DNA of 64,000 nt from Lateolabrax maculatus (GCA_031216445.1 CM062211.1:2182001-2246000), one strand, 5' to 3'; shown: positions 50,941 to 64,000, counted from the first letter of the stretch. Notes: generated from the letters alone by a model not told the origin. A program made the numbers and translations.

Positions 50941-53900
50941 CTGTGGTGTCATGAGGAAAGGGACTTTAAAGGAAACTTTACTTTTAAACTGATTCTCCTC
51001 ATGGTGGTCTCTAGAAGTGAGCCTTTGTACCATCTTTAAATTTGTTTTTATTTTCACTGATGCCAAGTTTATACGGTATTCTCTTCAGGCTGTGGTCCTG
51101 CTGCTGGGATATTTGAGGCTGAAAGGACATCAGGCTGACCCGACTCTAAATGAAGTTAGAGCAGGGAGAACGGAGAACCCAGTTTATCAGCTCCCTGAAG
51201 TCTGACTGTCCCTGCTGGAGCCATCCCTTTACTTCCCTTTAATGAAGGTCCCACGACACCATTTCTCTTATCGGATAGGCTATTAAAAGTTTTAGTGGAG
51301 CCGCTCATTAATTACATTTAAAATTGAATGTGTGAATTTCTGCCAACTGAATAATAAATTCAGAGGATTGGAGGTCAGCCTTGCAGTGATTCACTGTGGC
51401 CTTTGCTACTACGGGGGGGGATACAGTCGTGTTTGTTCAGTAGGACACTGCACATTGACAAGCTACTGATTGGATTGGACCTTTGAAAGAAAGTGTACAC
51501 ATTGGCCAGAGATAAGTTGTCATTCTGTAAAGATCCTGTAGAGATTATATGCAAAGATTTAAACATTTAACTCCAATCTATGTAAATCGACCCAAGTGAG
51601 AAATGTGTCTTTGCTGTCTGGCAAAATATACTCTCTCAGGTGTTCATATCAGTAAAGACGTGGCGAAAGAGCTGTGGTTTATTTAAGGAGTACTTTTGGG
51701 AAATATGGTTATTGGCAACTGGCATTGCCGTCTCTTGAGCCAAGCTTCTGGCATGGCTAAAAAGTTAGTCCCATTAAACTCCTTGTCAGTCTGGCTCCAC
51801 TTGTTTCAGCCAAGTGAGGGATACATGCAAGGACAGCGCCATTTTTTCTTACTGTCAACCAGTTGAGACCAATTTGTCCAGTCAGAAAAAAGCCAAAATA
51901 CGAGGAGTGGGAGAATGCAGTTTTAGCCCAATTATTATTAGTTTTCTCCCCTCCTTATAAAACTGTAAGAGTAGGGTAATATTACTTAGATATTTAATCC
52001 TGAGGAAAGAGAAAACCCCTCAGGGACACAACATGTTTGTCACGGTGGTCTCTCTGGTGGCTGCAGGGCCGACTCTGCAGCAGAGACACACACAGCTGCG
52101 GAGAGCCAACGAGATACCGCCACGGCTTCAAGATAGCAGCTGATCAACAGAAGGATGTTTCTCCCCCAAACACTCTCAGGAGGGACCAGATCTCATCACC
52201 ATCTCATTTATTCACAGAACTCATATTAAATCCATAAAGCAGAAATAGTTTGATTGATGTCGTGCTTTATATATTGCAATTAATATTATTTCAGTCTTGT
52301 ATGAGAAAATGTCTGTCTTTATGTTCTCTAGAGGGTCTTTGGTCTTGTGGTGAATCACGGTTCCACACTGACACCTAGTGGTCATCTTTTAGGCGTCTGT
52401 ATTCTTTCAGCATATTTCTGATGTTGAATTTCCAGCACAAACCATAGCTCTAATGCATTGTCGGTGCTAGTTTTAATAGATAGACAGACACAAATCCAAA
52501 GGTATTCGCAAAGCAGCAAATGCACGCTCCAAATGTTGTGTTCTCAAATCTCTTCAGGCAGTCGACTCAAAAGCACATCATGATGCCTAAAAAAGAAAAT
52601 GCTGCAGCAAAAAACAAACTCTTTTTCTTAAGAGAGCATAAAGAACACGGTGCGTCAAATTATACATTTTGCAAAATGTTTTAGGCGGTCTGTCTACTGC
52701 TCAACACAATCTAATGCAACATAACCAAGAGAGTGAATGAATGTTACCATCTCCCCTCATATACAACCACCTGTTATCTCCACTCTGTTTCATACTTAGC
52801 TCATGTGACAACAGCTGAACCATCTCCTTGACAACCGTCCGTTGATGAAGACTGAGATGCGGTTCGACGCTCCAAAAGAAGCTAGCAAGTGGACCACATC
52901 TCAAGGTCCTTCTTAGAGGGTGCAGTTTGTCCAGTTGTCATGGAGATAACGTGACTGACTAAGTAGACCTAATTCTAAGATTTATTTGTCAAACTAATTC
53001 CAAGGTTGGAAATAAACTTAGATTATTTTTTCAAAGATTCATGTTGTAATAAATCAGAACCTTCCTTTAAGCATGTGGGCATATCTTGTAATTAGTTTGA
53101 GATACAGATCCAATTCTAGGTCATAATTACAAGACACAGAAGCAATAATTACGAGAAAATATATATATATTTTTAATTCAGTCAGGGGTGGGGTGCGCAT
53201 TTTAGCCTGGTAAGAATGCAGCAATGAAGTCAGTTTGAGGAAAGCAGGGAGCAGGAGGTGGGGAAACAGAATATTTGAAGGGAAATGGAATGTAACCTCT
53301 GTTTGAAGAGAAGGGAAGCTGTCTTTAGAGCGAGGAAGAACCACCGAACCCAAGGATGAGCAGCAGACAACCAGCCGCTCTGAAACCAGCAGCTGAGGGG
53401 TTCAGCACCAGCAGGCGGCCCTCCCCGCCTCCCACTTGACGAACATTTGCAGATGGCTGTGACAGAGGTAGGTAAGGCGACGGCGGCGTGACGCCTGGTG
53501 CTGTATCCCAGAGGGCCAAGCGCAGTCTCCTCACGTAGAGCCATAATGGAGGCTGTCTGGAGCGGGTCGATTGAGGCAATCAATCACAGTCTGCAGGCCT
53601 TCCCTCACGGACAGCACAGCTAGCAAGAACATGCACCCAGTTTATTACCTAGGCCAAACTATTCCTCCTACATCCCATCCCCTGGGAGCACAGATCAACA
53701 TTTCCTCCTGATGCACTGATTTGTAACAACTGAGGCTGTGTGTGATTTTAGTCCCACGTGGGTTTTTACAATTGGTAAAGGTAGAGCAAAGAAAATCAGC
53801 TTCCACACACTGAGCTGAAAGAGTGTACAGACATTCACCAGCACGTGTTGTATCTGTGTTCAGCATTTGAGAAATTGCTTTGACATTTTATGAATGGCTT

Positions 53901-54405
53901 TCAGTGAGCCGAGGCTGCTGTTCCTTCTTACGTCTGGGATTATGAGACATGGTTCACAGTATGAGAGAAAATTCTCAATTTCTGCCATTCATGGAGCGCT
54001 GGAGCGAGTAATGAAAATCAAAAATTCAGTCTAATTCCTGAAATTCCACCCCATCACTTTTAATCGGTCAGTTAAGAGCCTTATTGAAGAGCCTTACACA
54101 CACTAGACATTAGAAACAAACATTGCTTTAAAAGACATAAATAAGGCTTTGTGTTGGTTCAGACAGTGAGCTGAAGCCTACCACACAACAAACTAGCTCC
54201 TGTGTTGGTACCTAATGTTAGTATTAGATATAAACTGTGAGGTGTGGCTTTGACCAATATGACTGTTAATCTTACGTTACTGGGCTTGAAATAAATGAAC
54301 AGTTGACAGTTGATATAACAGAGACTATGCATTCAGTATTCTAACTGCATTTGGGAGGAATGACTTGCTATATCTTTGTTATTTGCAGTATCCAATGCTG
54401 TGAAG

Positions 54406-54887
54406 CTGGCATCGCCACACTAATTCGCAAATGCGATGTAGTCTGGAACCTCTCAGTTCATTTTCAATTTCCAAGGGGCGTTATTGATGGGCAAAGACAA
54501 CTAATCAGAGCAACGAAATGCCATCCCTCGTACGGCACGTCCTGTCAGAAGTTCAGCAAACACATATTTCTTATCAACATAAAGTTTAAGTGCAGTTGTT
54601 CTTCTTTTAGAGAAATATACCATCCAGTATGTTTAATACTGGCGCGATAGCCGATTCAAGAGATTGTTCCGCATCAGCGGCAGCCATCTGGGTTGTTTAC
54701 AAAGATGCCTCATTGGTGCTCCTCTGTCAGTCATCATATTAAACCCGCCTCATATTAGATAAACTGTTGTGATTGGCCCGACACATTCCAGTTCTGGTGG
54801 AAATCAGTCTGAATGGGAGGGGGGCCAGACGTATCTGCCAGAGCAAATAAAAAATGGGCTCGCAGATTTGTCTGGTACACAGGCTAC
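54406..54887 (+). mobile_element. MITE-like element with inverted ends, second copy
   Basis: The left end ctggcatcgccacactaatt and the right end, read on the minus strand (tgtgtaccagacaaatctgc), share an imperfect inverted repeat. The first 117 bp match the window start in reverse orientation. The interior has no transposase. Extent and family are tentative; the boundary near 54887 is inferred from the inverted end. Confidence 0.45.
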
Positions 54888-56645
54888 TAAAGTGCTTCCC
54901 TGAGGGCAAAAGCTTAAAGTATGGTTGCAAAGTGTGCAACAAGTCCTCCAAACTACTTGACAAAATACATTGGTTGTCATTGCCTTCCAGTCAAATTATT
55001 TATCAAATATTATCAAATTCTTTCAAAATGTTTAACAGTAGGTGTGTTTCTCCTTCTGACCAGGAATGTGGGCTTTTCTTTTGGGCAGCATCTCTACCCC
55101 AGCCTGGAAAACAGTTGGTCAGTTGGTTTGTTCACAACGCACAGAGCTGACCGTAAACAGCACTCCAACTGAGACGTATATTCTGAATGTGCTGTATACA
55201 TGTCCAAAGAACGCTCACAACCTGAATAATACCGGCACATCCAACGTGTCTTAACTGGAAAATGCTATATTTGGAATAAAGCCTAATTCAGAATATCAAA
55301 TAGAATATGCCGTTTACGTGACCAGTATCACATTCTGAATATTGTCAACTTGGAATAATAGTGGAATATTAAGTGCATGTAAATGTGGTCACAGTAGCAC
55401 AACATGGTCTTTCATTGTCTTCCAAAACTGTGATGCTTCATATGACTGTTTTCTTCTAGCATCCCACTACAGGGTTAAGGTTTGGTTAGCTTTAGGCAGA
55501 AAAACTGCTCGGCTAAGGTTAGGTTATGAGCATGATCTTAAAGTCAAGGTCACACAACTTTAAAAGCTATCCACTTTTACCTCCTTGCTAAGAGGTTTTG
55601 TGGCTGTGAACAGTCGTGAATTCCCAGGGCCACTAGAGGTCTGTATCAGGTAAAGATAAACAGGTTGTTTTAGCTGTTTTTTATGACTTGTTTTCTTGCC
55701 ATTGTTTTTCTTGTGAGGACAGTCTGGGTGGACAGTTAGAGCTTTGTTCTTTACATTTAAAGGGATACGACAGTGATTTAGTTTTCCACTTCCATGAAGT
55801 TTGAGAACTTGCGATGCAGCACAGGCTGAGATCTTGACTTTCAGTCTTGGTCCCTAGAATGGGGACCAATACTAACACTACTGAGTACCATTATTTCCAT
55901 TAAAGCAACTCAATAGTGTCTTTCAGGAGAACCTCCTACCACTTATGTGCCCACTTCCTCTTTCTAACTCCATTCTTCCCGTTTCTAACACAGACTTTTC
56001 CGTTATATAGTTCAAGTGTCAAGCCCAAACTGATAAAAACCCAGATGACATCACTATGACATCATCAGAGCTCCTCCAGAGCAACATCTGTCTTGGTTGC
56101 TGCTCCGGGGCTCTTTTACATTGTTTAATTAGACACAGTTAACATTCATGTTCATTCCACATGACCATGTTAAAATTCTTTAACACCACCATACCATGTT
56201 CACTTGCAAACTGCAAAATAATTTCACTTGCTATGGAGAAAAAGTCTCTGTTTATGCATATTATCTTAGTTTATGCATCTGCGCCCAAACAGATATCAGC
56301 ACATGTTGCATACACATTTGCATGCTCAGGTTGTGTTAACTGATGTTTGATATTAGTTTTTCATAAGTGAACATTTTGGACACAGAAAAGGTCAGGGGGT
56401 CACTAAAAACATCAGGATCTATCCTCTGGGGACCAGGAATATAGATAATTCCACGGCAGGTAGTTTTTGTTGTGGACCAAAGTGTCACACTGAAGACGTC
56501 ACCATCCTCAAAATCAAGTTCACTCATGCAAATATCACTGCGGACCTTTTTTCTGGGAAATCCATTTATTTCATGGCATAATGATTAATCAGTACTTTCA
56601 TACTTACACTATTATATTACCAAGACAACAGACCCTTCAATAATA

Positions 56646-56757
56646 ACACACACACACACACAGCTGAGACAAGAGGTTTTGGTGCTGAGGCTGCTGCTCC
56701 TGCTCTTATTACATTTCCTTTTAATTGGTTATCTAAACACACACACACACACACACA
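56646..56757. repeat. two (AC)n microsatellites
   Basis: Arrays at 56646-56661 and 56737-56757 separated by 75 nt of unique sequence. Confidence 0.95.
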
Positions 56758-58265
56758 TAAAACACACCCCTGCACCTCAGTGGGGGAATCGATACTGGAG
56801 CTAAACAACATCTGAAAAATGTAGTTTCTTTATCTCTCTTGGGTTTCCACACATGCTGTACTGATACCTCATTTAGATCCACTTCCGACAGAGGCTTAAG
56901 AAAGGTTTGAATTTTGAGATGTTGCAAATAGGACTTGTGGGATTTAAAGGGTAAGTTCACACACTTTTTCCAAGTTGGTCTTAAAACACTGCTCACATAT
57001 GTACATTAAAACAGGTTATGCTTGTTGTAAACACTCCTGTTCAACCTGGCCTTTAAAAGACCCATCCTGACATTTTTCCAATGGAAGAGATGGGGCATCT
57101 GCATTTCTTGCAAAAGTATATTCCAAACTTTATCTGAAGTTAACATGATGTTTCAGCAGTTTAAATTGATCAAATCAATTCAGTATCTACCAAAGTTATT
57201 GTCTTTAATACCATGATGGAGGGACAGTAACACAGACTTATGCAACAAAATGTGAATCTATAGGCCCAGAATGAAATAGCTCACATGCCCCTCATACATC
57301 TCTGCAGGTCATGTTTGACATATTTTACAGACATTTCAAAAAGCCCAAGGCACTTTTAGTTCATTTAAACCCCTTCACAGAGCTGACAGAGCCACATCTG
57401 CAATACAGCTATTCAGTCATTTCATTTACATCGTTATTCATTACAGAGTTTCTTCCAAGTCCTCTCTTCAAGTGAGAAGTAATAAACCTGCTTCTTGTCC
57501 ACAGAGCCCACAGAGCCTCCGATAAGAGAACAAACAACAGGGAGGGAGAGCAGCACTGCATCCCTAATCACTTCACACACTCTGAGTGTATAACATCCCA
57601 GCATGATGAAAGAACAATGAGAATGCGCCAGCAGGATCTTACTGGGAAAAATAAAAATTGTGCCAAAATTGCACCAGTAACCAAAGTTTTCTAAGGACGG
57701 AGTGACTTCCTGTAACACTAAATGCATGCAATCTGTGTATCATAGAAATAGCTGGAGGTTATCATTCTGGATTCCAGATTCCAGTCACAGGCGGCAGTAT
57801 TACTGATGAGGAGTTATGTTTAGTAATGGACAGGGACCCTTTATGATGCCAGGGATGATTATACTGACAGTTTTATATCAGTTGTCGGACTGTGGCGAGA
57901 GGACCCAACGTGTCTACCATTGCTCCCAGCGTTGCCACAATGCATTCACTTAAACAAAACTGAAAAAGGAGCTTGATTCTTGAACCCTGAATAAAGTTAT
58001 GCACAAGGGAGGTCTACTTTTTCATTGATTACACAGATGGTCTGACCTTCCTCTAATTTATGCTTTCAACAAACACCATTCACTGAACTGCCTCAGAGCT
58101 CTTGGCAACATAGCCAGCACGCCTAATAACAAGTAAAGGCGGTCATTGTTGCTCAAGGGGTTAAGGTGCATAGAATCCTTCACCTTCTAACACTACGGTC
58201 ATGCTGCAGCGTGGCGTGTGGCTTAAGTTTCAGGGATGGAAATATTGGATTGTAAGAAAGCTGCT

Positions 58266-58326
58266 CCAATGAAAAGAGAGAGAGAGTGAGGGCAGCGAGC
58301 AGGTGGGGGTGATTGCTGCTATAAAG
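58266..58326 (+). promoter_or_regulatory. promoter-like block: CCAAT and TATAAAG
   Basis: CCAAT at 58266-58270 and TATAAAG at 58320-58326 are 50 nt apart, with a GA-rich and G-rich stretch between them, a classical spacing that would place initiation near 58350. No transcript evidence is available from sequence alone. Confidence 0.35.
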
Positions 58327-58349
58327 AACTAAGGTTGCCAACTCTGCCC

Positions 58350-58538
58350 TTCGCTGCAAGTGTTTGCTTGAGCTTCACCTGTATCTCTTCATGTCTAAAA
58401 TTGAACTGCCAAAAGAAACACCGCTAGTCCCTGTCAGTGTGAAACGCCGTGCTCGCCAAGCAGCCTGTGCTGGTCGTCTGCCACGAAGAGAGAGGACCAG
58501 GTGCTCAGGACCAGTCCAAGCTGAGTAGGCCAGTGGAG
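58350..58538 (+). other. possible first exon of an unidentified + strand transcript
   Basis: Downstream of the TATA-like box, ATG at 58391 opens a 45-codon frame (MSKIELPKETPLVPVSVKRR...) that ends at TAG 58526-58528, just before a strong donor gag|gtaagc at 58538/58539. The frame is unrecognised and closes before the donor, so the exon could be a 5' untranslated or non-coding exon. In human, SYN3 lies beyond the LARGE1 3' end on the same strand, as I recall, so an untranslated syn3 exon is one possibility. The transcription start is a guess from the TATA position. Confidence 0.25.
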
Positions 58539-61536
58539 GTAAGCCTTTTCCCTTTTCCTAAGTCCAACAGCCTGTGCAATTTTGTTGTTATGTGTGGCCA
58601 GCTGCCCAGGAGTTCCTCTGCTAATTATTCAATGTAACTATGATTAAATATATGTGATGTGAAGTATGGGCCCTACCAAGCTGGACACATGCTCCGGACA
58701 AAATAAATATTTAATAATAGTGGTCAAGAAACTGAACTATTTGTTATGTATGTTATATATATATATATAAAACGTCAATGTCATGAATATATTAGATTGC
58801 AAAACTATTTAAAAACTTGAATAATTATTTTAAAATATTGTCTTTATTGTGGCTTCCCCAGCCTGCTAAAAAAAAATTTAAAAAATATTTGAATAAGCCT
58901 TACAAGCACACTCATTTGTGAGTAGCTGTATAATATAAATCCCCCTTCAGGTTATTAAAACCTCCAAATTATCAAGACTGAGGGCATGAACCTGCTGTCC
59001 TCAGTGGTAGATCCAGACCTGCCCACTAAACCTCATTACATCTGTCAATATGTGTAAATAAGTAAAGGTGAGCTGGTTCATGCAGTAACAGGAAACACTG
59101 GAAAGTCTTCTGTAAAGAGGTTTGGACTCCCCTTTAATGCCTGTTGCAATGACTTACTGATCCTCATTCATTTGCGACCTCTAGTGGTTTAAAGGTATAA
59201 CAGACTGAAACTCAGGCCTTTTTATTCAACCCCATTAGAAACCCTCCAGATCAGTGCGTGACAAGGGGAAACATTCAAATAAGCTTACAATGAATTAATT
59301 TAGTTGTTTGTTTTTAACATTTGAGCACAGAAATCTCTCATCTTCCAAGCTTACCTTCTCTGACTCTTGGGTATGTAAACTATCGTAAGATTATCTCAGA
59401 GACAGAGATGGAGAGAGGCAAACATGTCGGCAGACACATTACCTAATCAACAATGAAATTCGAGGAAATTGAACCCGCAAACTTACCGTGTAGGTTAGTC
59501 ACCACTTACTGGTTAAAAACTGATTATTCACCAGCACACACAGCAAATCATTTCATAGACACGAGGAAAAGATCGCCAGTCTGACACATCAAATTTAGAG
59601 GGGAAAAAAGGTGGCAAGTAAGTAAAACACAACTGAAGTAAGAAACACTTTTGCCAATTTGACAAACACATATGCTGCATAAAGAAACACACTGCAATAC
59701 TCTCGCACCGCCCAGTATAACTGCAATGACCTTCACTCATCAGAATCACGCTATTGTGGTGGGTTACTTCTTAGAGGAGGGGCCCAGTGTATTTTGTTCA
59801 CTCTGTTGCCTTTCTCTTCCCTTCTGCTCTTCAGTGTGCCTATAGACTTTTAGCCTTGTTTCCATAAATACAGGCCTAGATAATGAATGTCTCCTCTTAC
59901 CTTTTACATTGTGTCTTAGCAGTAGGTTTCAGGATCTCTGCTCCTAGGGAGATATTGGAACTTAAAAGAGAGCCATAAAAGAGATTCTTTCTAACCTTTT
60001 CAACATGGTTGGTTTGTTCATACAGTATGTTTCACCACACATTGTAAACTGTTAACACTGGCACAAGCTCAACAAGATTTATTTCTTTTTAATTTACACT
60101 GTAATAGTATTTTGGATTGTGTAATGCCTTGTAATGTAATTTTACTACATTTATCTCTTACTGCTTCAAATTGCCCAACTGGACTGAGAAATCAACGGAT
60201 AGATCGTTTCAGGAATGGTTAAGTTCAGTTTGTTCACCCAAAAGATTCATTTTTTTGAAGGAAATATTTGCCAACAGTGCATCACTACATCAGGCATTCT
60301 TATTTTGTGCCTGCTCATCCCACCTCACCTTTGCCAAAAAATGGATCTTCTTCCTCACAGATGGAGGCATGACACTTCAAATGTTCCTTCAAAAACCTGT
60401 GAATGATAACACCAACATATATATTTTTCTACAGACTATGGTTAAATAGGTAGAAAAGAAAAAACAAACTCCAGTATCAGTAGTTTATTTCTGATTTGAA
60501 AGGGAGACTTTTAGGGGAGAAACGTGTGAAACAAACATATTGCAACAATATTGCTTATTAATGCTGATTAATCTCTTCTTCATAGGTCCACTTTGCATCA
60601 AGTAAATAACAGCAACACCCTGACAGTACAGCACAGTCTGATAAAAACGTGAAAATAAAAATTAATCAAAAGTGCTGAAGTGTTCAAAGCCTCTATCTGT
60701 ACCCTCTCAGAGACAAAGTGGTGCTTAGACCCGATGCAGCTAAATTTGCATGATGTGCCCACCTTTATATTTCAGTGCCGCACAGTGTGGTAAAGTCTCC
60801 AAGTGTGTAAACTGCCTCAGTATGTCCACTCATCATCAGCATTATGCCACCTTTTTTTCAATGATGCAATCGCTAGTCGTTTTCAAATGATACACACAAC
60901 TTTTCCTGTCCCCAGACTCCAGCTCGTCTCCAGTTGGCCGTGTTGGCTGCGGCTTTAGGCAGTTGAGCGAGGGCTGCAAGTGAATCAGCATTCGTGGACT
61001 GATAACAAAGTCCTATTTCACTGTGAGAGAGCACAGAGGAGCCTGACTGCTATCCCTTCTGTCTGAGGTGTCCTCCGAGCACTGTCAACTAAACAAAGAG
61101 CACGTGTTGAATATTGATGTGCTGTCAGCTTTTTGTAGCTTTTGATATGATGCCAACAGTCACACACAACACGTTGTTGGAATGCATTACTTCATTTTGT
61201 GCTTATCCTACGGGGGATGTTTCTTATTTTTCAATGAAGAGGCAGGCTTTATGTGTGTACTGTACATGTACAAGAAAAAAATGCTGTGTAATCCTTTACA
61301 TATGGGTTAAAAAGAAGCAGCAATGTTTGAAGCATCAAAAGCTACAACCTATACAGCTGCACATGCTTGAAAATACACACAAGGGTTAACATACTTCTAT
61401 GGTGCCATACTGTTGTTGTGATACACAGAAATACACATTTTGGGACTTTTAAACCAAATGTTTACGCTAACACACAATAACTACTGTGGGTGAGGTTTGA
61501 TTAATTCGGCTTTGGTGATTGAAAACACCAAACTGA

Positions 61537-61941
61537 ATGGATGAATACATGGATACTCTGCTGGCAGTAGCAAGTGTCACACTAAGACTTCTGCTTCTCC
61601 AGAGCACTGTAAGTGTGAGCCAGGCACTCCTTGTAGAGGCATTTGAGGGACAGTTTTTAAAGGTGGGCGAGGTCCCCCAGACTAACTGTTGGGTTGAGTC
61701 TTCTGGGTCAACAGCGTCACGGGTCAGGGGTCAGGGGTCGGGTGCTGTGTTCCACAGGGGTGGAGGACCCGGAGGGGACCGGGAAAAGCCAGACAGGAGG
61801 CACACACGGTGGGCGTCTGCTGAGGGGTCCAAGAGGGTCCACGTGCTGCTGCTGAGAACAAGAGAGCAAGGAGTGGAGATCACGCTCGAGCTACGGAGTG
61901 AAACATACAGTAGCCGTCCAGTGGTTTCACATGGACCATAA
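61537..61941 (+). CDS. unrecognised 134-codon open frame in a GC-rich block (doubtful)
   Basis: Starts ATG at 61537 with a hydrophobic N-terminal stretch (LLAVASVTLRLLLLQSTVSV), then a Gly/Arg-rich middle encoded by a (GGGTCAG)n-like tandem near 61718-61742. No domain is recognised. The opposite strand is also open over 61731-62132, which is typical of GC-rich non-coding DNA. It could instead be a regulatory CpG-rich block. Probably not a protein gene. Confidence 0.12.
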   Translation: MDEYMDTLLAVASVTLRLLLLQSTVSVSQALLVEAFEGQFLKVGEVPQTNCWVESSGSTASRVRGQGSGAVFHRGGGPGGDREKPDRRHTRWASAEGSKRVHVLLLRTREQGVEITLELRSETYSSRPVVSHGP

Positions 61942-64000
61942 TGCCTAGTAGCATGGAAGGGTTTGTTGTAGATACATGTAACAAAGGTCCCTAGAGCCAT
62001 GCCACTAACATGGTTAGAATTGGAATAACAAATAATGGATGATTGCTTACATGCGCCCCCACATGTAGCCCACCTTATCTCTCTTTTTGACCTACATGGG
62101 CAGACACACATGGGGCACACTGTTGGACACAAAAGGGACCTATATAGCCCTTTACTGCCGCAAGCTGTTGCCTAATATTACAATAATAATATATTATATT
62201 GTATTATTCCTTTAACACTTTTCATTAGACTTCCAAGATATTTGGGATTTAGACTTTTGTATTTTAAAGAAGTAGTCAACCGCTCCTCAGACTCACAAAA
62301 CAACACTTGTGTTCTGTAACTGGCGCCAAATGGGACAACTCGTGGTTTAAGGGGAGGTGGGGGGGATTGAGAGGGCAGTGAAAATCTGTCCCTAGAGTCT
62401 GCTGGTAGTCGGTGTGACTGTGATGTTGCTTTTACCCGTGAAAGGAGCTGAGGAGGCTCGAACCCTCAGCTGTGGGGAGGGTACGAGGAACGGCACTGTG
62501 GCAGAAGGCTACTGACGATCTGCAAGAGACTGACACCGTTAAACAGACACACAACACAGATATCCACTATGAATATTCCAGATTTAAACACAAAATATTA
62601 TAAAGGAAACAAATCAAGGGACTCAGCACTTACCTACACACCAGAGAAGTTAAGGTTAGGTTGGATTTAGTATTTTGATGGAAAGTGAGATAAAATCATT
62701 CCTCTCTTTTTTGAGTTTTGTGTGTTCAAGGGCTACATTGGCTAAATATACTGTGTGAACTTGAACTTATAACTACAAATGGATGTTATGGAAGTAAATA
62801 TTCCTACTGTGAAGTAATGCAGGAGAATGATGATCAACCACCCAATCACAAAATACCACACACAAAGTATTAATTCATAGATATTTACAGTATATATTAA
62901 CATTAACACTGTACAGTTAAAGCTTTAAAATAGTTGGTATGTACACGTGCATTTAAAGTGATCAGAAAGCAAACAGGCATCGGACACATTTAGTGGAATG
63001 ACATTTAACAGTCTGGATGTTTGCACAGCAGGGCATTAGCTCAGAGGTGCTGCTTACAGTATGCTGGGACACAACTCCCAGGAAGGTTGGATCAATAATA
63101 AAATGAAGCTGATTCTGCAGTGTTGTGGGATGTGGTATTGCAAGATGATACTGTGACAGGAGGAGGAGTTTTAACTAGACAGACATTTTTCACAAATTAT
63201 TTGAATGTAAATGCAGGGGTTGGAGCCAGAAAAGCCACTTTCTCTGGCTAAGCAAGACTTAAGACCGAGAAAGTCGGAACGGGGAAAAGAAGGTTGTGGC
63301 TTATTTTGCTTTGGTAGGTGGGGCTCATTGTTGGTCCATGTATGTCATCATAGATGTGTTTAACAATCCCAATCCAAACATGGCAACTGATTCCAACCAA
63401 AGATAAAGTCTTTGAATTGTGACAGTTTGCATTTGGTGTTCCTCAAACCCAGGAGGGGCTGCTGTTCCTGTTCCTCATTCCTGCCAATGCTGGCAAGGAG
63501 TGAAACTGCAATAATAATGACTACCTGTATTATTACAGAGCTTAAGTCTTGACGTCAACTCACTGTTTCACTAACGTCTGTCACTCAGTACAATCTTTTA
63601 TTGTAGATTAGTTTCATGGGTCTCTCTGAAATAGTGAAACTATGTTCCAGCGGTTGACTTTCCATATTCTAATATAAATGGGGACCTACTACAGCCCTCA
63701 ATTGCTATTAGTATTCTAACCCTTCATGATTTGAACAAAGTTAACCAACAAGTAATTTGTTAGTATTAAAAAAACCTCCCTTTCCTCCTATCGATACAGC
63801 ATTGGGTCAAAGCATAGCATTGTTAAAAAAACAATGTTTTTTTTTTTAATTATGTATAATCCTTGTCTAGAGACTGTTGTATACATTCTGTACTGTTGAG
63901 CAGTATAATGCAGGGCTGAATTTCAAGTCATTTATGTGTTTTTCTGACATCTGCAACAGAGGCCAGGAGTTGCTGTCACCTAGGGCGCCCCAGTCCCTGC

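Larger units (their letters stand above)
50100..64000. other. region downstream of large1 without a recognisable gene body
   Basis: No conserved protein is recognised on either strand. Contents that can be supported: a 14-bp-arm hairpin (50581-50614), a MITE (54406-54887), (AC)n repeats (56646-56757), a promoter-like block with a possible first exon (58266-58538) and a GC-rich block with an unrecognised 134-codon frame (61537-61941). In human, as I recall, SYN3 follows LARGE1 on the same strand, but no synapsin coding sequence is visible here. Confidence 0.6.

Noticed and set aside
53230..53583. 117-residue minus-strand frame in a GC-richer block
   Set aside because: Two overlapping frames are open at once, which suggests base composition; no conserved domain recognised.
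62435..62480. tRNA-like T-arm on the minus strand (gagggttcgagcctc)
   Set aside because: No matching acceptor stem, D-arm or anticodon arm could be placed at tRNA distances.
1..64000. CRISPR arrays, bacterial operons, prophage or plasmid features
   Set aside because: The window is intron-rich vertebrate DNA; no regularly spaced identical repeats with unique spacers and no bacterial gene organisation are present.

Overview
The window is vertebrate nuclear DNA, most probably from a teleost fish. It holds one clearly recognisable gene, large1 (LARGE xylosyl- and glucuronyltransferase 1), on the + strand in 13 coding exons from 2979 to 47085. The fish assignment rests on the compact introns, abundant (GT)n microsatellites, an L2-type LINE with the usual fish-type 3' tail, and several hAT-like and MITE-like remnants. 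All 12 complete introns are GT-AG and every exon phase joins. The spliced coding sequence is 2162 nt including the stop, or 720 codons when the one base from the missing upstream exon is counted. With the 36 residues of the usual first coding exon this gives 756 residues, the length of human LARGE1. The two catalytic DxD motifs fall at residues 242-244 and 563-565 in that numbering.

Layout: 1-2978 is the end of a large upstream intron, and the first coding exon (cytosolic tail and membrane anchor) is not in the window. 2979-3277 encodes the stem. 5846-32234 (exons 2-8) encodes the GT8-type xylosyltransferase domain, interrupted by a 15.4 kb intron (11183-26615) with an AT minisatellite and a hAT-like MITE. 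39043-47085 (exons 9-13) encodes the GT49-type glucuronyltransferase domain. A 5'-truncated, frameshifted L2 LINE sits in intron 8. The 3' UTR probably runs about 3 kb to an AATAAA at 50045 and is rich in GT microsatellites, with a 36-nt G tract.

50.1-64 kb is intergenic or belongs to a gene whose body lies beyond the window. I see no convincing coding gene there, only a promoter-like block at 58.27-58.54 kb with a possible first exon, a MITE at 54.4-54.9 kb, and CTCF-like motifs.

The single gene makes a Golgi type II membrane enzyme that polymerises the xylose-glucuronate repeat (matriglycan) on alpha-dystroglycan. I did not find a novel multi-gene system. The points most worth checking are a GT-repeat 3' splice site at exon 7, a perfect 29-bp-arm hairpin beside a 24-bp duplication in intron 6, a 21-bp-period minisatellite next to exon 10, the G-tract/GU-rich 3' UTR, and the promoter-like block.
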